This document shows positions 1 through 7,904 of a stretch of DNA of 24,880 bases, one piece after another. The position numbers and the translations under genes were made by a program. This DNA is from a virus: positions 1 to 24,880 of the IMG/VR virus record IMGVR_UViG_3300044490_000218. One strand, 5' to 3'. Position 1 is the first letter of the stretch. Each line of letters opens with the position of its first letter. Under the pieces are notes generated by a model that was given only the letters and a program-made list of their open reading frames with translations, was not told where the DNA came from and searched no databases.

Positions 1-1214
1 CCTACTTGAATCAGCTTTAGAAAGATAGCAGCAGTATCATCAGTCAACTGTATCCTCTTGGCAATCTCGGTGCTGTTATCAAGCATTTGATGAATAATCT
101 GTGGAGGAGTAGAACTGCCCATTGCCTGTAAGATTCTCACAGTATCATTGAGAAAAATCCTTCCTGCTTGCTCATCACTAGCTCCTAAGATAGCAGGCCC
201 TCCAAGAAGACCAGCTTTAGGCATTGGCATACGGGTGAGCTCTTGAGATGTCATGTTAATATAAGTAGCTGCTGCTCCAGCTCCCATCTTTGCTCCGTTT
301 TCTCCTATCGATTTAAGTCTCTCAATATGACCAACGGTGTAATTACCTAACTCCCTTATTTTACCCCTTCTTAGCTCACTATCCTTAGAAGAGAAAGCAT
401 CACCAACAAGCTTCGTCTCTAAGGCTTTAAAGTTAGACATTTCATTCAGAACAAAGGCTTTCTGCTCCCTGCCCATTCCCTTTGCTAGCTCATCAGCTTG
501 AGCAGCATATAACTTAGCATGAGCATCCATCTGAGCTCTTTGAGCAGGAATCAATGAAGTCTCCGCATCGAGATGTCTTGCTTTAGCCTCTGATTCTTTT
601 ACAGCCTGCTTGCTTCTTTCAACGTCTTGCTGAGCTCCAGACAGCACGGCCTGTCTTCCAGCTTCAGAAGCTCCAAGAATTCCAGCTGCTGTAGGCTGCT
701 GCATCGCTCGATGAGTCTCAGCAAAAGTCTTTGCTCTTTCTGGACCAAAGAACCCACCAGCAATAGACGCCTCAGTAGGCTTTCCTACTGTAGCTGCCTG
801 CCTGGTCTCTTCACTAACCGGAAGGAATTCAAACCGATTAGACTGAGGATTCTTCCAGACGTAAGCCGATCCCGACTTAGCCCAATCTCCTAACTGTTTC
901 TGCAGCTCAGGGGATTGATAAGCAGCTTCTCTATGCTCAGGGGTCATTCTTAGATTAAAAAACTCCATAGCCTGCTGGGCATAGTCCCTCTTCTCCTTTG
1001 GAGACTGGTAACCAAAGAACTCAGCTATAGGCTTTAAATTCACCTCAGCACCAAGATTAGTAGCAGTTTGATTATTAACATTCACAATCCCCCCTCCCCC
1101 ACCTCCTGGGAAGAAGGTCTGATGTCTCGCCAAAGGAGCTTGCTGTAGCCTCGACTTGGCAATCATCTGAGCTAGCAAAGCATTAAAATCTGATTTCGGA
1201 ACGTCAAAAGGCAT
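1..1214 (-). CDS. Large Gln/Ala-rich internal virion protein (3' end beyond the left edge)
   Basis: A frame that is open from ATG at 1214 to the left edge (404 codons, no stop, two bases left over), so the C-terminus lies outside the window. The ribosome-binding site is a perfect AGGAGG, 6 bases upstream. It starts MPFDVPKSDFNALLAQMIAK and has a six-glycine linker (FFPGGGGGGIVNVNN, about 36-50). It then becomes strongly alpha-helical and rich in Ala, Gln, Lys and Glu (QDVERSKQAVKESEAKARHL, LYAAQADELAKGMGREQKAF). This is typical of internal/ejection proteins or other long coiled-coil virion proteins. A structural role is likely, and being a tape-measure analogue cannot be excluded. Confidence 0.75.
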   Translation of the reverse strand, partial: MPFDVPKSDFNALLAQMIAKSRLQQAPLARHQTFFPGGGGGGIVNVNNQTATNLGAEVNLKPIAEFFGYQSPKEKRDYAQQAMEFFNLRMTPEHREAAYQSPELQKQLGDWAKSGSAYVWKNPQSNRFEFLPVSEETRQAATVGKPTEASIAGGFFGPERAKTFAETHRAMQQPTAAGILGASEAGRQAVLSGAQQDVERSKQAVKESEAKARHLDAETSLIPAQRAQMDAHAKLYAAQADELAKGMGREQKAFVLNEMSNFKALETKLVGDAFSSKDSELRRGKIRELGNYTVGHIERLKSIGENGAKMGAGAAATYINMTSQELTRMPMPKAGLLGGPAILGASDEQAGRIFLNDTVRILQAMGSSTPPQIIHQMLDNSTEIAKRIQLTDDTAAIFLKLIQV

Positions 1215-1224
1215 AATTCACCTC

Positions 1225-2022
1225 CTAAGCCCACTTAAAGCCAAAATTAAATCCTTGTGACCTTGAAGAGCCAGATGACTGCTGACCATATCCAAAAGGC
1301 TGTAAGCCTAAGTATTGAAACGCTAGCTGGATAAAAGGATTATACTGAAGAGGACTCACTCCATCCACTTCTTCACCTGATAGCCATCTCTGATATTGAG
1401 AAAGCACTTCTTGCTCTTTTATCATCCTAGCATAACTACCAGCTGTCCCTACATCTGACATCATTGCCTCATAAGCAGGCAAGGCAGTTCCTGCTTGACG
1501 ATTAGCTGCATTTTCCAAAGACTGCCTTCTCATTAACTCATCTTGATAAGTGATTCCTGACTTAGTAGCCATTAAATTTTCAGCAAACTTCTCAGTAGCA
1601 TTTGCCTGAGCATCTGCCCTAGCCGATCCCCAGTATCCAGGGCCGGCATAAGCTTCTTTAACACCAGGAATAATAACATCCCGAAATTCTCTCGTCATCC
1701 CTGGTCTGATGCTTTGCTCAAAGTAGTTTGCCGAGATCTCAGGATTTATCTCATAAGCTGGCTTACCAGAGAGAGCAGTGAGAAGTGCTTGAGATCTAGA
1801 TTGATACTGACCAGCTGTTTGATTAGCCAGCTGGAAATAAGGACTTTCCTGAGGTAGCTGAGGAACATACATCTGCCCAGGATATCTTGGAACCTCTTGG
1901 TTGGGGTTTACAAAACCAAACAGCAGCTTAAAGATATCTCGCTGCTCCTTATTCCACATAGGTAGTTGTATTGGACTAGACGTCTGACTACCTGATCCTG
2001 TTTGACCGCCAAAGTTGAACAT
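1225..2022 (-). CDS. Probable internal/ejection virion protein (265 aa)
   Basis: A 265-residue protein with Gly/Ser/Gln-rich ends (MFNFGGQTGSGSQTSSPIQL and GYGQQSSGSSRSQGFNFGFK) and an alpha-helical centre (IRPGMTREFRDVIIPGVKEA, YAGPGYWGSARADAQANATE, LMRRQSLENAANRQAGTALP). Flexible Gly-rich termini around a helical core resemble small DNA-ejection (internal virion) proteins of short-tailed phages, and this is how proteins of similar appearance are often annotated in environmental phages. Its place next to the long Gln/Ala-rich protein to the left supports this. Not proven. Confidence 0.6.
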   Translation of the reverse strand: MFNFGGQTGSGSQTSSPIQLPMWNKEQRDIFKLLFGFVNPNQEVPRYPGQMYVPQLPQESPYFQLANQTAGQYQSRSQALLTALSGKPAYEINPEISANYFEQSIRPGMTREFRDVIIPGVKEAYAGPGYWGSARADAQANATEKFAENLMATKSGITYQDELMRRQSLENAANRQAGTALPAYEAMMSDVGTAGSYARMIKEQEVLSQYQRWLSGEEVDGVSPLQYNPFIQLAFQYLGLQPFGYGQQSSGSSRSQGFNFGFKWA

Positions 2023-2031
2023 ATTATCTCC

Positions 2032-2493
2032 TTAGATGATACTAAGAACTCCAATATCATCAGCAGAAATGTATCCATCAAGTAACTTAAGCCAAGCTCT
2101 CCATTGTTTGCTTTCCCAAAAACATCTTCCAGCCTGCAGGCTTGAAGCTAGCTCCTGAACCTGCCTAAGGAGATAGTGAAGAAATGATCCCTTAAAAGAT
2201 TTGACAATGGGAGCTATACTCAACCTAATTATCCTCAAATGCCCCTCCAGAATGTCCCAACTCCCCCAAACGACACCTAAAGCCTCTTCGTTGTTAGTAA
2301 CTAATATATTCCAATAAACTCCTGACTGATCCATCATTGAGCAGCATTTTAAATATTTCTCATAAGTGAAATCTCTTTCCCGAATCTGCTCAATCAATCC
2401 TCTAGGGATTAAAGAGAAAGGAACGTTTCTAAAGACTAAGAGCGAGTCAAACTCGTAGTTCTCTTCCTCTCGATGTACCATGGCTCGATCCAT
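2032..2493 (-). CDS. Possible GNAT-type acetyltransferase
   Basis: A 153-residue protein that reads like a small N-acetyltransferase: a strand-helix start, the strand pair YWNILVTNNEEALGVVWGSW, DILEGHLRIIRLSIAP (the strand before the acetyl-CoA loop) and KGSFLHYLLRQVQELAS in place of the Q/R-x-x-G-x-G/A motif with its helix. The canonical RxxGxG/A is degenerate, so acetyl-CoA binding is uncertain. The start at 2493 has GAGGAG 11 bases upstream. An ATG at 2481 is an alternative. It overlaps the stem protein by 58 bases, the longest overlap in the window. Small proteins of this type recur next to phage tail genes without known function. Confidence 0.55.
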   Translation of the reverse strand: MDRAMVHREEENYEFDSLLVFRNVPFSLIPRGLIEQIRERDFTYEKYLKCCSMMDQSGVYWNILVTNNEEALGVVWGSWDILEGHLRIIRLSIAPIVKSFKGSFLHYLLRQVQELASSLQAGRCFWESKQWRAWLKLLDGYISADDIGVLSII

Positions 2494-4487
2494 TTGACTT
2501 CTAACTCCTCATCTTCAGATTCAATTCGTACTCTTAGGGATTTAGCTGTTTTATTAAGCTCGTGAACGTATTCAACAAAGTTAGAGCTATTAGCAAAAGC
2601 CTTTGGATCAGACCAATTAGCTCCTTCGTTGAGGGAATAAGATGAAGTAAAATTACCTCCCTTAGCTTGAATCCTAACCTCTGTGATTCTATGAGCATGA
2701 CCCCATTTGAAGTCCTTAGTTTCATAGATCAGGGTTGGAATGTCAGCAACTTGAAACGATAGTCTCCGAAAGCCCATAGAATGAGTACTTCCCCAACAGT
2801 TAGCACATTTGAGAGCATAATATCTATAGGAGTTAGCGTTAGTCACATCAAAATATCTCGGCTCTGCTATGTTGCTATTAGCATGTCTAGATAGCATCCC
2901 TGCTGTACTTGATGGATCTAAGCTAGATGCAGTTGTAGGTAACTGAGTCCAGTTAGCATTATTAGCATACACCAAGTCAGCAAATGCGTTTGCATCATTA
3001 GATCCCCAAAAAGTAAATGCTTTGACACCTCTGTTGGTATTAGCTCCAGCATCATGAAAGTTTTCGTAATATATCCTAGTAACCTTCTTTGCTGAACCTA
3101 AATCAACATGAAACCTTTCATTACCATAATAGCCTACTTGAGAAAGCCAGCAATTCCCTGCAGCAGCTCCCACCAAGCTTTTAGAAGGATCGGTTGCAAG
3201 CCAAGGTCTGTAATTTGCTCCTTGATCATTATAAGAAGCTACATAATTCGCATCATGAGCAGGAGGAAACACCCATTTTTCAAGCTTCTTTGTAGTCCTA
3301 TCATCTTCGACAATACAACCATTACTATCACCAAACAGCGTTGTAGGAGCTCCTGAAGTAGCTTTATCCACCATCCAAAAACCCTCCTTGGTATTCCAAT
3401 TAGCCGTTTGCTCACTCCATAACTCAGTACTTGTAACTGAATAATAACCAAAAGCTGTCACTTCTCTCTTCGTAACCATCCAGCTTTGAGTTCCGAAGTT
3501 ATACTTGAAAATAGTATCAGGAACCGATCCCTGAGTAGGGACTGATAACCAATACTCCTCCAACTCTTCGATATAAGCAGCTCTCGCTCTTGATATCTTG
3601 TCAAAATTAACTATCTTGCTATCTGTCTCATAGAGTAAGGGATAAATCTGATCCGAGATCGGAGTCAGAGAATACCCATCATAAAGATAAACGCTATCAG
3701 TTCCATAAATGACAAGAACATCTCCTAAACCAATGACTTCAATATAAGACCCAACTCCATCAACTACTCTATAAGGAGAAAAGACAGTAGTTCCCCCAAC
3801 ATAAATCAACTCCCAGATTGATCTCTCTTTAATTACAAAGAGCCTATTCTTAAAGTAACAAAACCCAGTGACCCAATCAGTAGTATCAATCAACTCAACA
3901 AAGCCTGATCCTGCTCCCGAAAAATCTTCAGGGTCACCTAAAACACTCCATCTGCATCTAGTTGGGCACTTAGTTCCACTTTCAGTTGTCCATCCTAGGA
4001 TTAGTCTGTTTTGATAAAAAATGACAAACTTAGCTAGGATTGTAGTAAGACCTCCAAGGTCAGTAAAGTCACCTGCTCCTCCATCCCACTTCTGGATATC
4101 ATCAACACCGTTGGTAAGAATAAAGATATCATTGCCCGATGCATCTAACCCAGTAGCCGAGCTAAAGTTATCATCCTCAGTTCCTGTTAAAGAGGTTGTT
4201 ACCTTCGATAGAAAAGATCCATTACTTTGAAGATGATACACAGTAGTAGGAGTAACAAAAAGATCATGTACTGATCCCGATCTCATAGGAAAGGAATCAA
4301 TATGCATTACATACCCATCAAGGACCCCTTTACCAAAAGGTCTGGAACCTAACTCCTTCTTAAGAATTCCTTTATCAAACCTTACATTCTGAAGGTTAGG
4401 ACTCTCTTGATCAGCTAACAATAAAGGAGTTAGACTGACATTAATTCCTTTAGTAAGCTCAACAACGGAGTGAGGTTGTTTTCTCAT
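2436..4487 (-). CDS. Tail-stem/tubular protein (beta-propeller type) with discoidin-like insertion
   Basis: A 683-residue protein from ATG 4487, chosen because it overlaps the previous stop as ATGA and has GGAAGG upstream. Its N-terminal 400 residues have repeated blade-like segments (HDLFVTPTTVYHLQSNGSFL, NRLILGWTTE, GSYIEVIGLGDVLVIYGTDS, WLSVPTQGSVPDTIFKYNFG) as in the nozzle/tail tubular protein B class that forms the stem of short tails. About residues 407-580 form an F5/8 type C (discoidin)-like module (NCWLSQVGYYGNERFHVDLG, RGVKAFTFWGSND, FDVTNANSYRYYALKCANCW). The last 100 residues return to a beta domain (HRITEVRIQAKGGNFTSSYS). It overlaps the next ORF by 58 bases. Confidence 0.8.
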   Translation of the reverse strand: MRKQPHSVVELTKGINVSLTPLLLADQESPNLQNVRFDKGILKKELGSRPFGKGVLDGYVMHIDSFPMRSGSVHDLFVTPTTVYHLQSNGSFLSKVTTSLTGTEDDNFSSATGLDASGNDIFILTNGVDDIQKWDGGAGDFTDLGGLTTILAKFVIFYQNRLILGWTTESGTKCPTRCRWSVLGDPEDFSGAGSGFVELIDTTDWVTGFCYFKNRLFVIKERSIWELIYVGGTTVFSPYRVVDGVGSYIEVIGLGDVLVIYGTDSVYLYDGYSLTPISDQIYPLLYETDSKIVNFDKISRARAAYIEELEEYWLSVPTQGSVPDTIFKYNFGTQSWMVTKREVTAFGYYSVTSTELWSEQTANWNTKEGFWMVDKATSGAPTTLFGDSNGCIVEDDRTTKKLEKWVFPPAHDANYVASYNDQGANYRPWLATDPSKSLVGAAAGNCWLSQVGYYGNERFHVDLGSAKKVTRIYYENFHDAGANTNRGVKAFTFWGSNDANAFADLVYANNANWTQLPTTASSLDPSSTAGMLSRHANSNIAEPRYFDVTNANSYRYYALKCANCWGSTHSMGFRRLSFQVADIPTLIYETKDFKWGHAHRITEVRIQAKGGNFTSSYSLNEGANWSDPKAFANSSNFVEYVHELNKTAKSLRVRIESEDEELEVKWIEPWYIERKRTTSLTRS
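2748..3269 (-). other. Discoidin-like (F5/8 type C) module inside the tail-stem gene
   Basis: This encodes about 174 residues within the stem protein. The pattern is C-W-L-S-x(5)-G-N-E-R-F-x-V-D-L-G (the usual conserved WIQVDLGxxxxIxxI core becomes RFHVDLGSAKKVTRIYYE), then FTFWGSNDAN, then the closing YRYYALKC and MGFRRLSFQ. Such domains bind carbohydrates or glycolipids. Confidence 0.7.
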
Positions 4488-5398
4488 GATACCTTCCATA
4501 TTTCAATCTCGGCATAGATTTCCGGTTTGCCAAGGCCTGCAGGATGACCCATTCCTGAAGAAGCACCGACATTTGCCTTGTGACAGATTTCTAAAGTAGT
4601 TGTATTAGCTAAAGTAAACTCTCCGCTTATCATCGAATCGGTTTGGCTGCCATCTAATGTTTTTGCTGTACTGCCATCAAGTAAAGAATTCGATGGATCT
4701 GCTACATCCACCAAAGCCGTCTTATGGCTTATAACATCGTATGCTGGGCATCTAGCAGCAATTCTGTAAGTTCCAGCCGCTAAAGTAATCTGATTTGAGG
4801 CTAGAGTAACTATATTGCTAGGATCATACTCCTGATTCAGTTTCCTTGTTCTGCCCCATCTATTAGTATCATTTCCAGAAAAGAGATTAGGAGCTGCAGT
4901 ACCATTAGACTCTTGATGCCAGACTTTAGCATAAGGTATCCCGCTGCTAGGAACTGCCCACGTTCTATCACCTCTTAGAAAAGTATTAGCATTAGCAGTG
5001 CCTGTTCCTGATCTGTTAGAAGGAATTAGAACGTTAGCATCTAAATCAACATAGCCATTTGCTACTCCTTTATTGGCTATTTTCTCAAAATTAGCATTAG
5101 CATGAACATTTACATTACTATTATGATTAGCTATCTGATTAGCAATATCTCCTGGAACGCTATTAGCTAAGTTTGATAGATTAGATGAAACATTAGAGAT
5201 ACTATTGCTAAGAGTAGAATTAACATTAGATATATTACTGTCTAATGAATTAAGATCAGAAAAAGTGTCCTGCCCAATCTTTCTAATAGAGTCCAAAACT
5301 GAAGTATTATACTTCTTCACTCTCCCAGTATTACCAAGCTCACTTTCCTCAAGAGGAGTAGGAAGATCAGGAACTATTAGTGTCTTAAATTCAACCAT
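4484..5398 (-). CDS. Tail fibre with Asn/Ser-rich coiled coil and C-terminal jelly-roll
   Basis: A 304-residue protein, ATG at 5398 chosen because it overlaps the previous stop as TAATG. The upstream ATG would overlap that gene by 19 bases. Domains: a short attachment region (EFKTLIVPDLPTPLEESELG), a heptad-like coiled coil (SDLNSLDSNISNVNSTLSNS, then ISNVSSNLSNLAN, about 47-79), an Asn/Ala-rich linker, the fibre motif NTFLRGDRTWAVP (138-150), and a C-terminal 150-residue beta domain (AGTYRIAARCPAYDVISHKT) resembling C1q/TNF-type receptor-binding knobs. It is likely a trimeric receptor-binding fibre. The stop overlaps the next ATG as ATGA. Confidence 0.8.
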   Translation of the reverse strand: MVEFKTLIVPDLPTPLEESELGNTGRVKKYNTSVLDSIRKIGQDTFSDLNSLDSNISNVNSTLSNSISNVSSNLSNLANSVPGDIANQIANHNSNVNVHANANFEKIANKGVANGYVDLDANVLIPSNRSGTGTANANTFLRGDRTWAVPSSGIPYAKVWHQESNGTAAPNLFSGNDTNRWGRTRKLNQEYDPSNIVTLASNQITLAAGTYRIAARCPAYDVISHKTALVDVADPSNSLLDGSTAKTLDGSQTDSMISGEFTLANTTTLEICHKANVGASSGMGHPAGLGKPEIYAEIEIWKVS

Positions 5399-6084
5399 TA
5401 GGCAGTCCTTAGCCACATATAAACAACTATATAAGGCTGAACATTATTATGTGCATTTCCACTACCTGTACTGTTAGAAGCAGTAGCCTCAAACTCATAA
5501 TCACAGACCTGCTTAGCAATTCCCGAGCCTGTTCCATATAATGTTGGCTTATCATAATCATGGGTATGAGCAGGCAGCTCGTCGATAGCCAGGGCATGCG
5601 TCTTATTACCTCCTGTCTTATTTGCTGTATCAAAATCAGAATCATTAGCATCGATACCAACCAGCACCTTACCTGCACCATAAGCTGCCCAAGTCCCTAC
5701 TCCTAGCAAATTAGCTGGATCAGTAGAAACAGTCGAGATGAAGATAGATCCCACAGGCCAAGCAGCAGCAATGATATCCAAAGACAAATTCGCTTGACCT
5801 TTTCTAATCACCTGCCACCCTGCCTCGTATCTCTTCATCTCTCCTGTGTTAGAATCATGAGCAATAGCTCCATTTGCAGCATTAGCCAAGTTGGCTATAT
5901 CAGTAGCATTCCCAAGTCCCATGACAGTACACTCGCCAGGATTATGCCTTCCTGTAGTCATCGAGTGTTCAACTTCAAGTCTCTCCCTGGCAGCAACCTT
6001 CAACTCTCTTATCTTGTTCGCACCATACTTGATTTCATCACCATCAGCAGGACTTGCTTCGTAGTTAGCATCCCAAGTAGTCAT
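5398..6084 (-). CDS. Tail fibre/collar protein with T4 gp10-like C-terminal domain
   Basis: A 228-residue protein. The N-terminal part (TTWDANYEASPADGDEIKYG, then helical KIRELKVAARERLEVEH) is typical of short phage fibres with a coiled-coil-like start. The C-terminal half is the collar/gp10 type domain: AAWPVGSIFISTVSTDPANLLG (107-128), GVGTWAAYGAGKVLVG (128-143), the His motif HALAIDELPAHTHDYDKP (163-180) and the closing AHNNVQPYIVVYMWLRTA (211-228). In family members that His cluster binds metal and the domain forms trimers at the base of the fibre. It is probably a fibre-tip or baseplate protein. Confidence 0.82.
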   Translation of the reverse strand: MTTWDANYEASPADGDEIKYGANKIRELKVAARERLEVEHSMTTGRHNPGECTVMGLGNATDIANLANAANGAIAHDSNTGEMKRYEAGWQVIRKGQANLSLDIIAAAWPVGSIFISTVSTDPANLLGVGTWAAYGAGKVLVGIDANDSDFDTANKTGGNKTHALAIDELPAHTHDYDKPTLYGTGSGIAKQVCDYEFEATASNSTGSGNAHNNVQPYIVVYMWLRTA

Positions 6085-6791
6085 TATCTATCTCCCTTCT
6101 GAAAAGGATCAAGCCAATACTCTCCAGTTAGTCTAGATGCTTTAGGATTAAAAGGACACGCGACAAAAGTAACATCTGGACGAGTCCTGTTTTCCAGCAC
6201 AGCCAGCCCAAGAAGCTCTTTAGCTCTACCTGTCCAGTCATTTACTACTCCACTTCTGGAGATTATAGAGATTGCTATCTCAGTTCCAAGAGTTACAATG
6301 ATATCATCAAGATTGAGATAAGGAGTCTCATCGCTATCATTGCTTAAAGTTGCTGGCCACTTTGAGTGAGTGATATGCAGAGCATAATTTGAGTCGGGAA
6401 TTCTAAAGAGTTCAATATACATTCCTCTTTGAGTATACCAGCAAGATCTACCTGTACCTGATAACTCTTTATAAGGAACTATGCTATCCAACTCTCTTGG
6501 AGGAACATAGGTTAGCTTTCTAGACTTGCTCCCATCCATTAGTCTAATCGAATAGATATCTTTAGGATTGCTAAGAGCTAAATTACTTATGAGATGGTAG
6601 CTACTCTGATTAGCCATAGTAACTGCGTTTGCAGTGTCTAAAACAATTAACTCATCATAGTCATATACCCTTGCTATCGCCTTATGAGCTTGATTAATCC
6701 CATCACTAATAGCAAGATCAGTGACTCCATCCATATCTCGAATTCTTAGAAGCACTTGCCTCTTAAGCTCAGAAAAAGTCGTTCCCATCAC
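6084..6791 (-). CDS. Neck/tail adaptor protein, paralog 2
   Basis: A 235-residue protein beginning MMGTTFSELKRQVLLRIRDM. It follows the same order of elements as the gene upstream: an N-terminal helix, AINxA-type helix (SDGINQAHKAIARVYDYDEL), YHLISNL, the block LTYVPPRELDSIVP (against LKFIPYELLDSILP), RGMYIELFRIPDSNYALHIT, and a C-terminal helical LGTEIAISIISRSG. This marks the pair as an ancient tandem duplication. It is likely a ring component of the head-tail connector. The stop and the next start share one base (TAATG). Confidence 0.72.
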   Translation of the reverse strand: MMGTTFSELKRQVLLRIRDMDGVTDLAISDGINQAHKAIARVYDYDELIVLDTANAVTMANQSSYHLISNLALSNPKDIYSIRLMDGSKSRKLTYVPPRELDSIVPYKELSGTGRSCWYTQRGMYIELFRIPDSNYALHITHSKWPATLSNDSDETPYLNLDDIIVTLGTEIAISIISRSGVVNDWTGRAKELLGLAVLENRTRPDVTFVACPFNPKASRLTGEYWLDPFQKGDR

Positions 6792-7420
6792 TCTTTCCTC
6801 ATCTGTTGTAAAGACAGGTCAAAGTAGACTTGCTGTTTAGATATAAGATTCTTCTCCTTGCTGCTAAGTGTTAGAGGCTGTCCTAGGTAATCAGCAACCT
6901 TTTGATGAAGAGCTGATGACTCCATCTCTTCAAAAGCAGCAAAAGTGAGAGAAGTAGCTAGAGAAATTATAAATGAGTCATAAGTACTGAACTCCAACGC
7001 ATCAATATCGTCTACTAACTCGGCTGGATAAGCAATATAGCTTATCTTCAAAGTCTTAGAAGTTGAAGGAGACTTTCTAAGATAGAGTCCCTCTCCATAA
7101 ATGCTACAATACTTTGTCGCTGTAAGCGTAGGCAGTATTGAATCAAGCAATTCGTAAGGAATGAACTTAAGTAGAATTGAGTCCGTAGTGTTCCATACCC
7201 GATGGATTTCTTGCCAGTTAAGACTGGAGAGGTTGTGAAAACTTGATCCACCAGCAAAGACTACATCGCTCTGTGTCTTTAACTCATTAGGCTTGTAAAG
7301 AATTGCAGCTATAAGAGCTGAATAGTTTATCGCAGCCTTTATAACAAGAAGAGCATCTGAATCATCTCTTCCGCCTATAGCTACCTTTACAAGATTTTGT
7401 AGAGTTAGAAAAGTGCTCAA
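6788..7420 (-). CDS. Neck/tail adaptor protein, paralog 1
   Basis: A 210-residue protein starting TTG at 7420, supported by GGAGG 6 bases upstream. It is helical at the N-terminus (FLTLQNLVKVAIGGRDDSDA, then IKAAINYSALIAAILYKPNEL). A beta-rich middle follows (LKFIPYELLDSILPTL, IYGEGLYLRKSP, LKISYIAYPAEL) and a helical end. It aligns block by block with the next gene. The fold fits the gp6/neck or tail-adaptor proteins that join portal to tail in phages lacking long tails. Functional call rests on this similarity and on position. It overlaps its paralog by 4 bases. Confidence 0.7.
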   Translation of the reverse strand: MSTFLTLQNLVKVAIGGRDDSDALLVIKAAINYSALIAAILYKPNELKTQSDVVFAGGSSFHNLSSLNWQEIHRVWNTTDSILLKFIPYELLDSILPTLTATKYCSIYGEGLYLRKSPSTSKTLKISYIAYPAELVDDIDALEFSTYDSFIISLATSLTFAAFEEMESSALHQKVADYLGQPLTLSSKEKNLISKQQVYFDLSLQQMRKE

Positions 7421-7447
7421 GTTTCACCTCCTCTCCACTCACCTCAT

Positions 7448-7516
7448 CTAAAAGAACCTATTCGGATGGCAGCCGAAAAGGAATATCAGGGCCAGGACAA
7501 GGATGATGGTTCTCAT
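7448..7516 (-). CDS. 22-residue mini-lipoprotein
   Basis: A tiny ORF, ATG at 7516 overlapping the stop of the preceding lipoprotein as ATGA, TAG at 7448. It consists almost entirely of a lipoprotein signal: MRTIILVLALIFLFGC, with basic Arg, hydrophobic core and lipobox LFGC, followed by only six residues (HPNRFF). Processing would give a 7-residue lipopeptide beginning at Cys16. AAGGTGAAGGGG provides a ribosome-binding site. Small lysis lipoproteins of colicin plasmids and spanin Rz1-type proteins are comparable in kind, though both are larger. It is too short for any homology judgment. Confidence 0.6.
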   Translation of the reverse strand: MRTIILVLALIFLFGCHPNRFF

Positions 7517-7848
7517 TTCCCCTTCACCTTCCCTACCGCCGCAATCGCAGAAGCCGCAGCAGTGTTCATCTGGGCCACCTTAGCCGGATCGGGACAATAC
7601 TGCTGCGTAAGCTGACCGGCTAAAGCCAGAGCCGCATCAGCCGCCGCAATGCCCATAGCCACGTAGACATCGGCCTTTTCCATTTCCTTAATCTGCGGCT
7701 TGAGGATGCCGCTGGTGGTATAATAAGCATCCTGCACAAGCCCCATAGTAATCTTGGCCTGGGCCGGGCCGTTAGGGGTGGAGCAGCAACCGCCTACCAG
7801 AGCCAGGGCCAGCAGGCCCGCCATCAAAAAATTTAGTTTCTTGAACAT
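7513..7848 (-). CDS. Phage-encoded lipoprotein (111 aa)
   Basis: A 111-residue predicted lipoprotein. The signal peptide MFKKLNFLMAGLLALALVGGC has a lysine-rich start, a hydrophobic core and a lipobox (LVGGC, with a second Cys directly after it). The mature part is alpha-helical and Ala-rich (KADVYVAMGIAAADAALALA, then AKVAQMNTAAASAIAAVGKV). The ribosome-binding site is AAGGA, 8 bases. It could be an outer-membrane spanin or a surface-exclusion lipoprotein, neither provable. Its G+C content is the highest seen in the window, unlike the structural genes. The stop overlaps the next ATG as ATGA. Confidence 0.75.
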   Translation of the reverse strand: MFKKLNFLMAGLLALALVGGCCSTPNGPAQAKITMGLVQDAYYTTSGILKPQIKEMEKADVYVAMGIAAADAALALAGQLTQQYCPDPAKVAQMNTAAASAIAAVGKVKGK

Positions 7849-7873
7849 TGGACTAATCCTTTCTTTTTTAATA

Positions 7874-7894
7874 GACTCTACCCAATGGGGAGTC
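7874..7894 (-). other. Small hairpin before the lipoprotein gene
   Basis: In the gene direction, GACTC CCC ATT GGG TA GAGTC forms a stem of five plus three pairs with a two-base bulge and three-base loop. It lies in the untranslated stretch 27 bases before the lipoprotein start and is followed by A-rich, not T-rich, sequence, so a terminator is unlikely. It may affect translation or RNA stability. Confidence 0.35.
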
Positions 7895-7904
7895 GGTTGT
7901 TACT

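Noticed and set aside
627-893. Plus-strand ORF of 88 codons in the left part
   Set aside because: It lies wholly inside the open minus-strand frame (1-1214) that has a strong ribosome-binding site and sensible protein sequence. The plus-strand product is Ser/Arg/Cys/Leu-rich nonsense.
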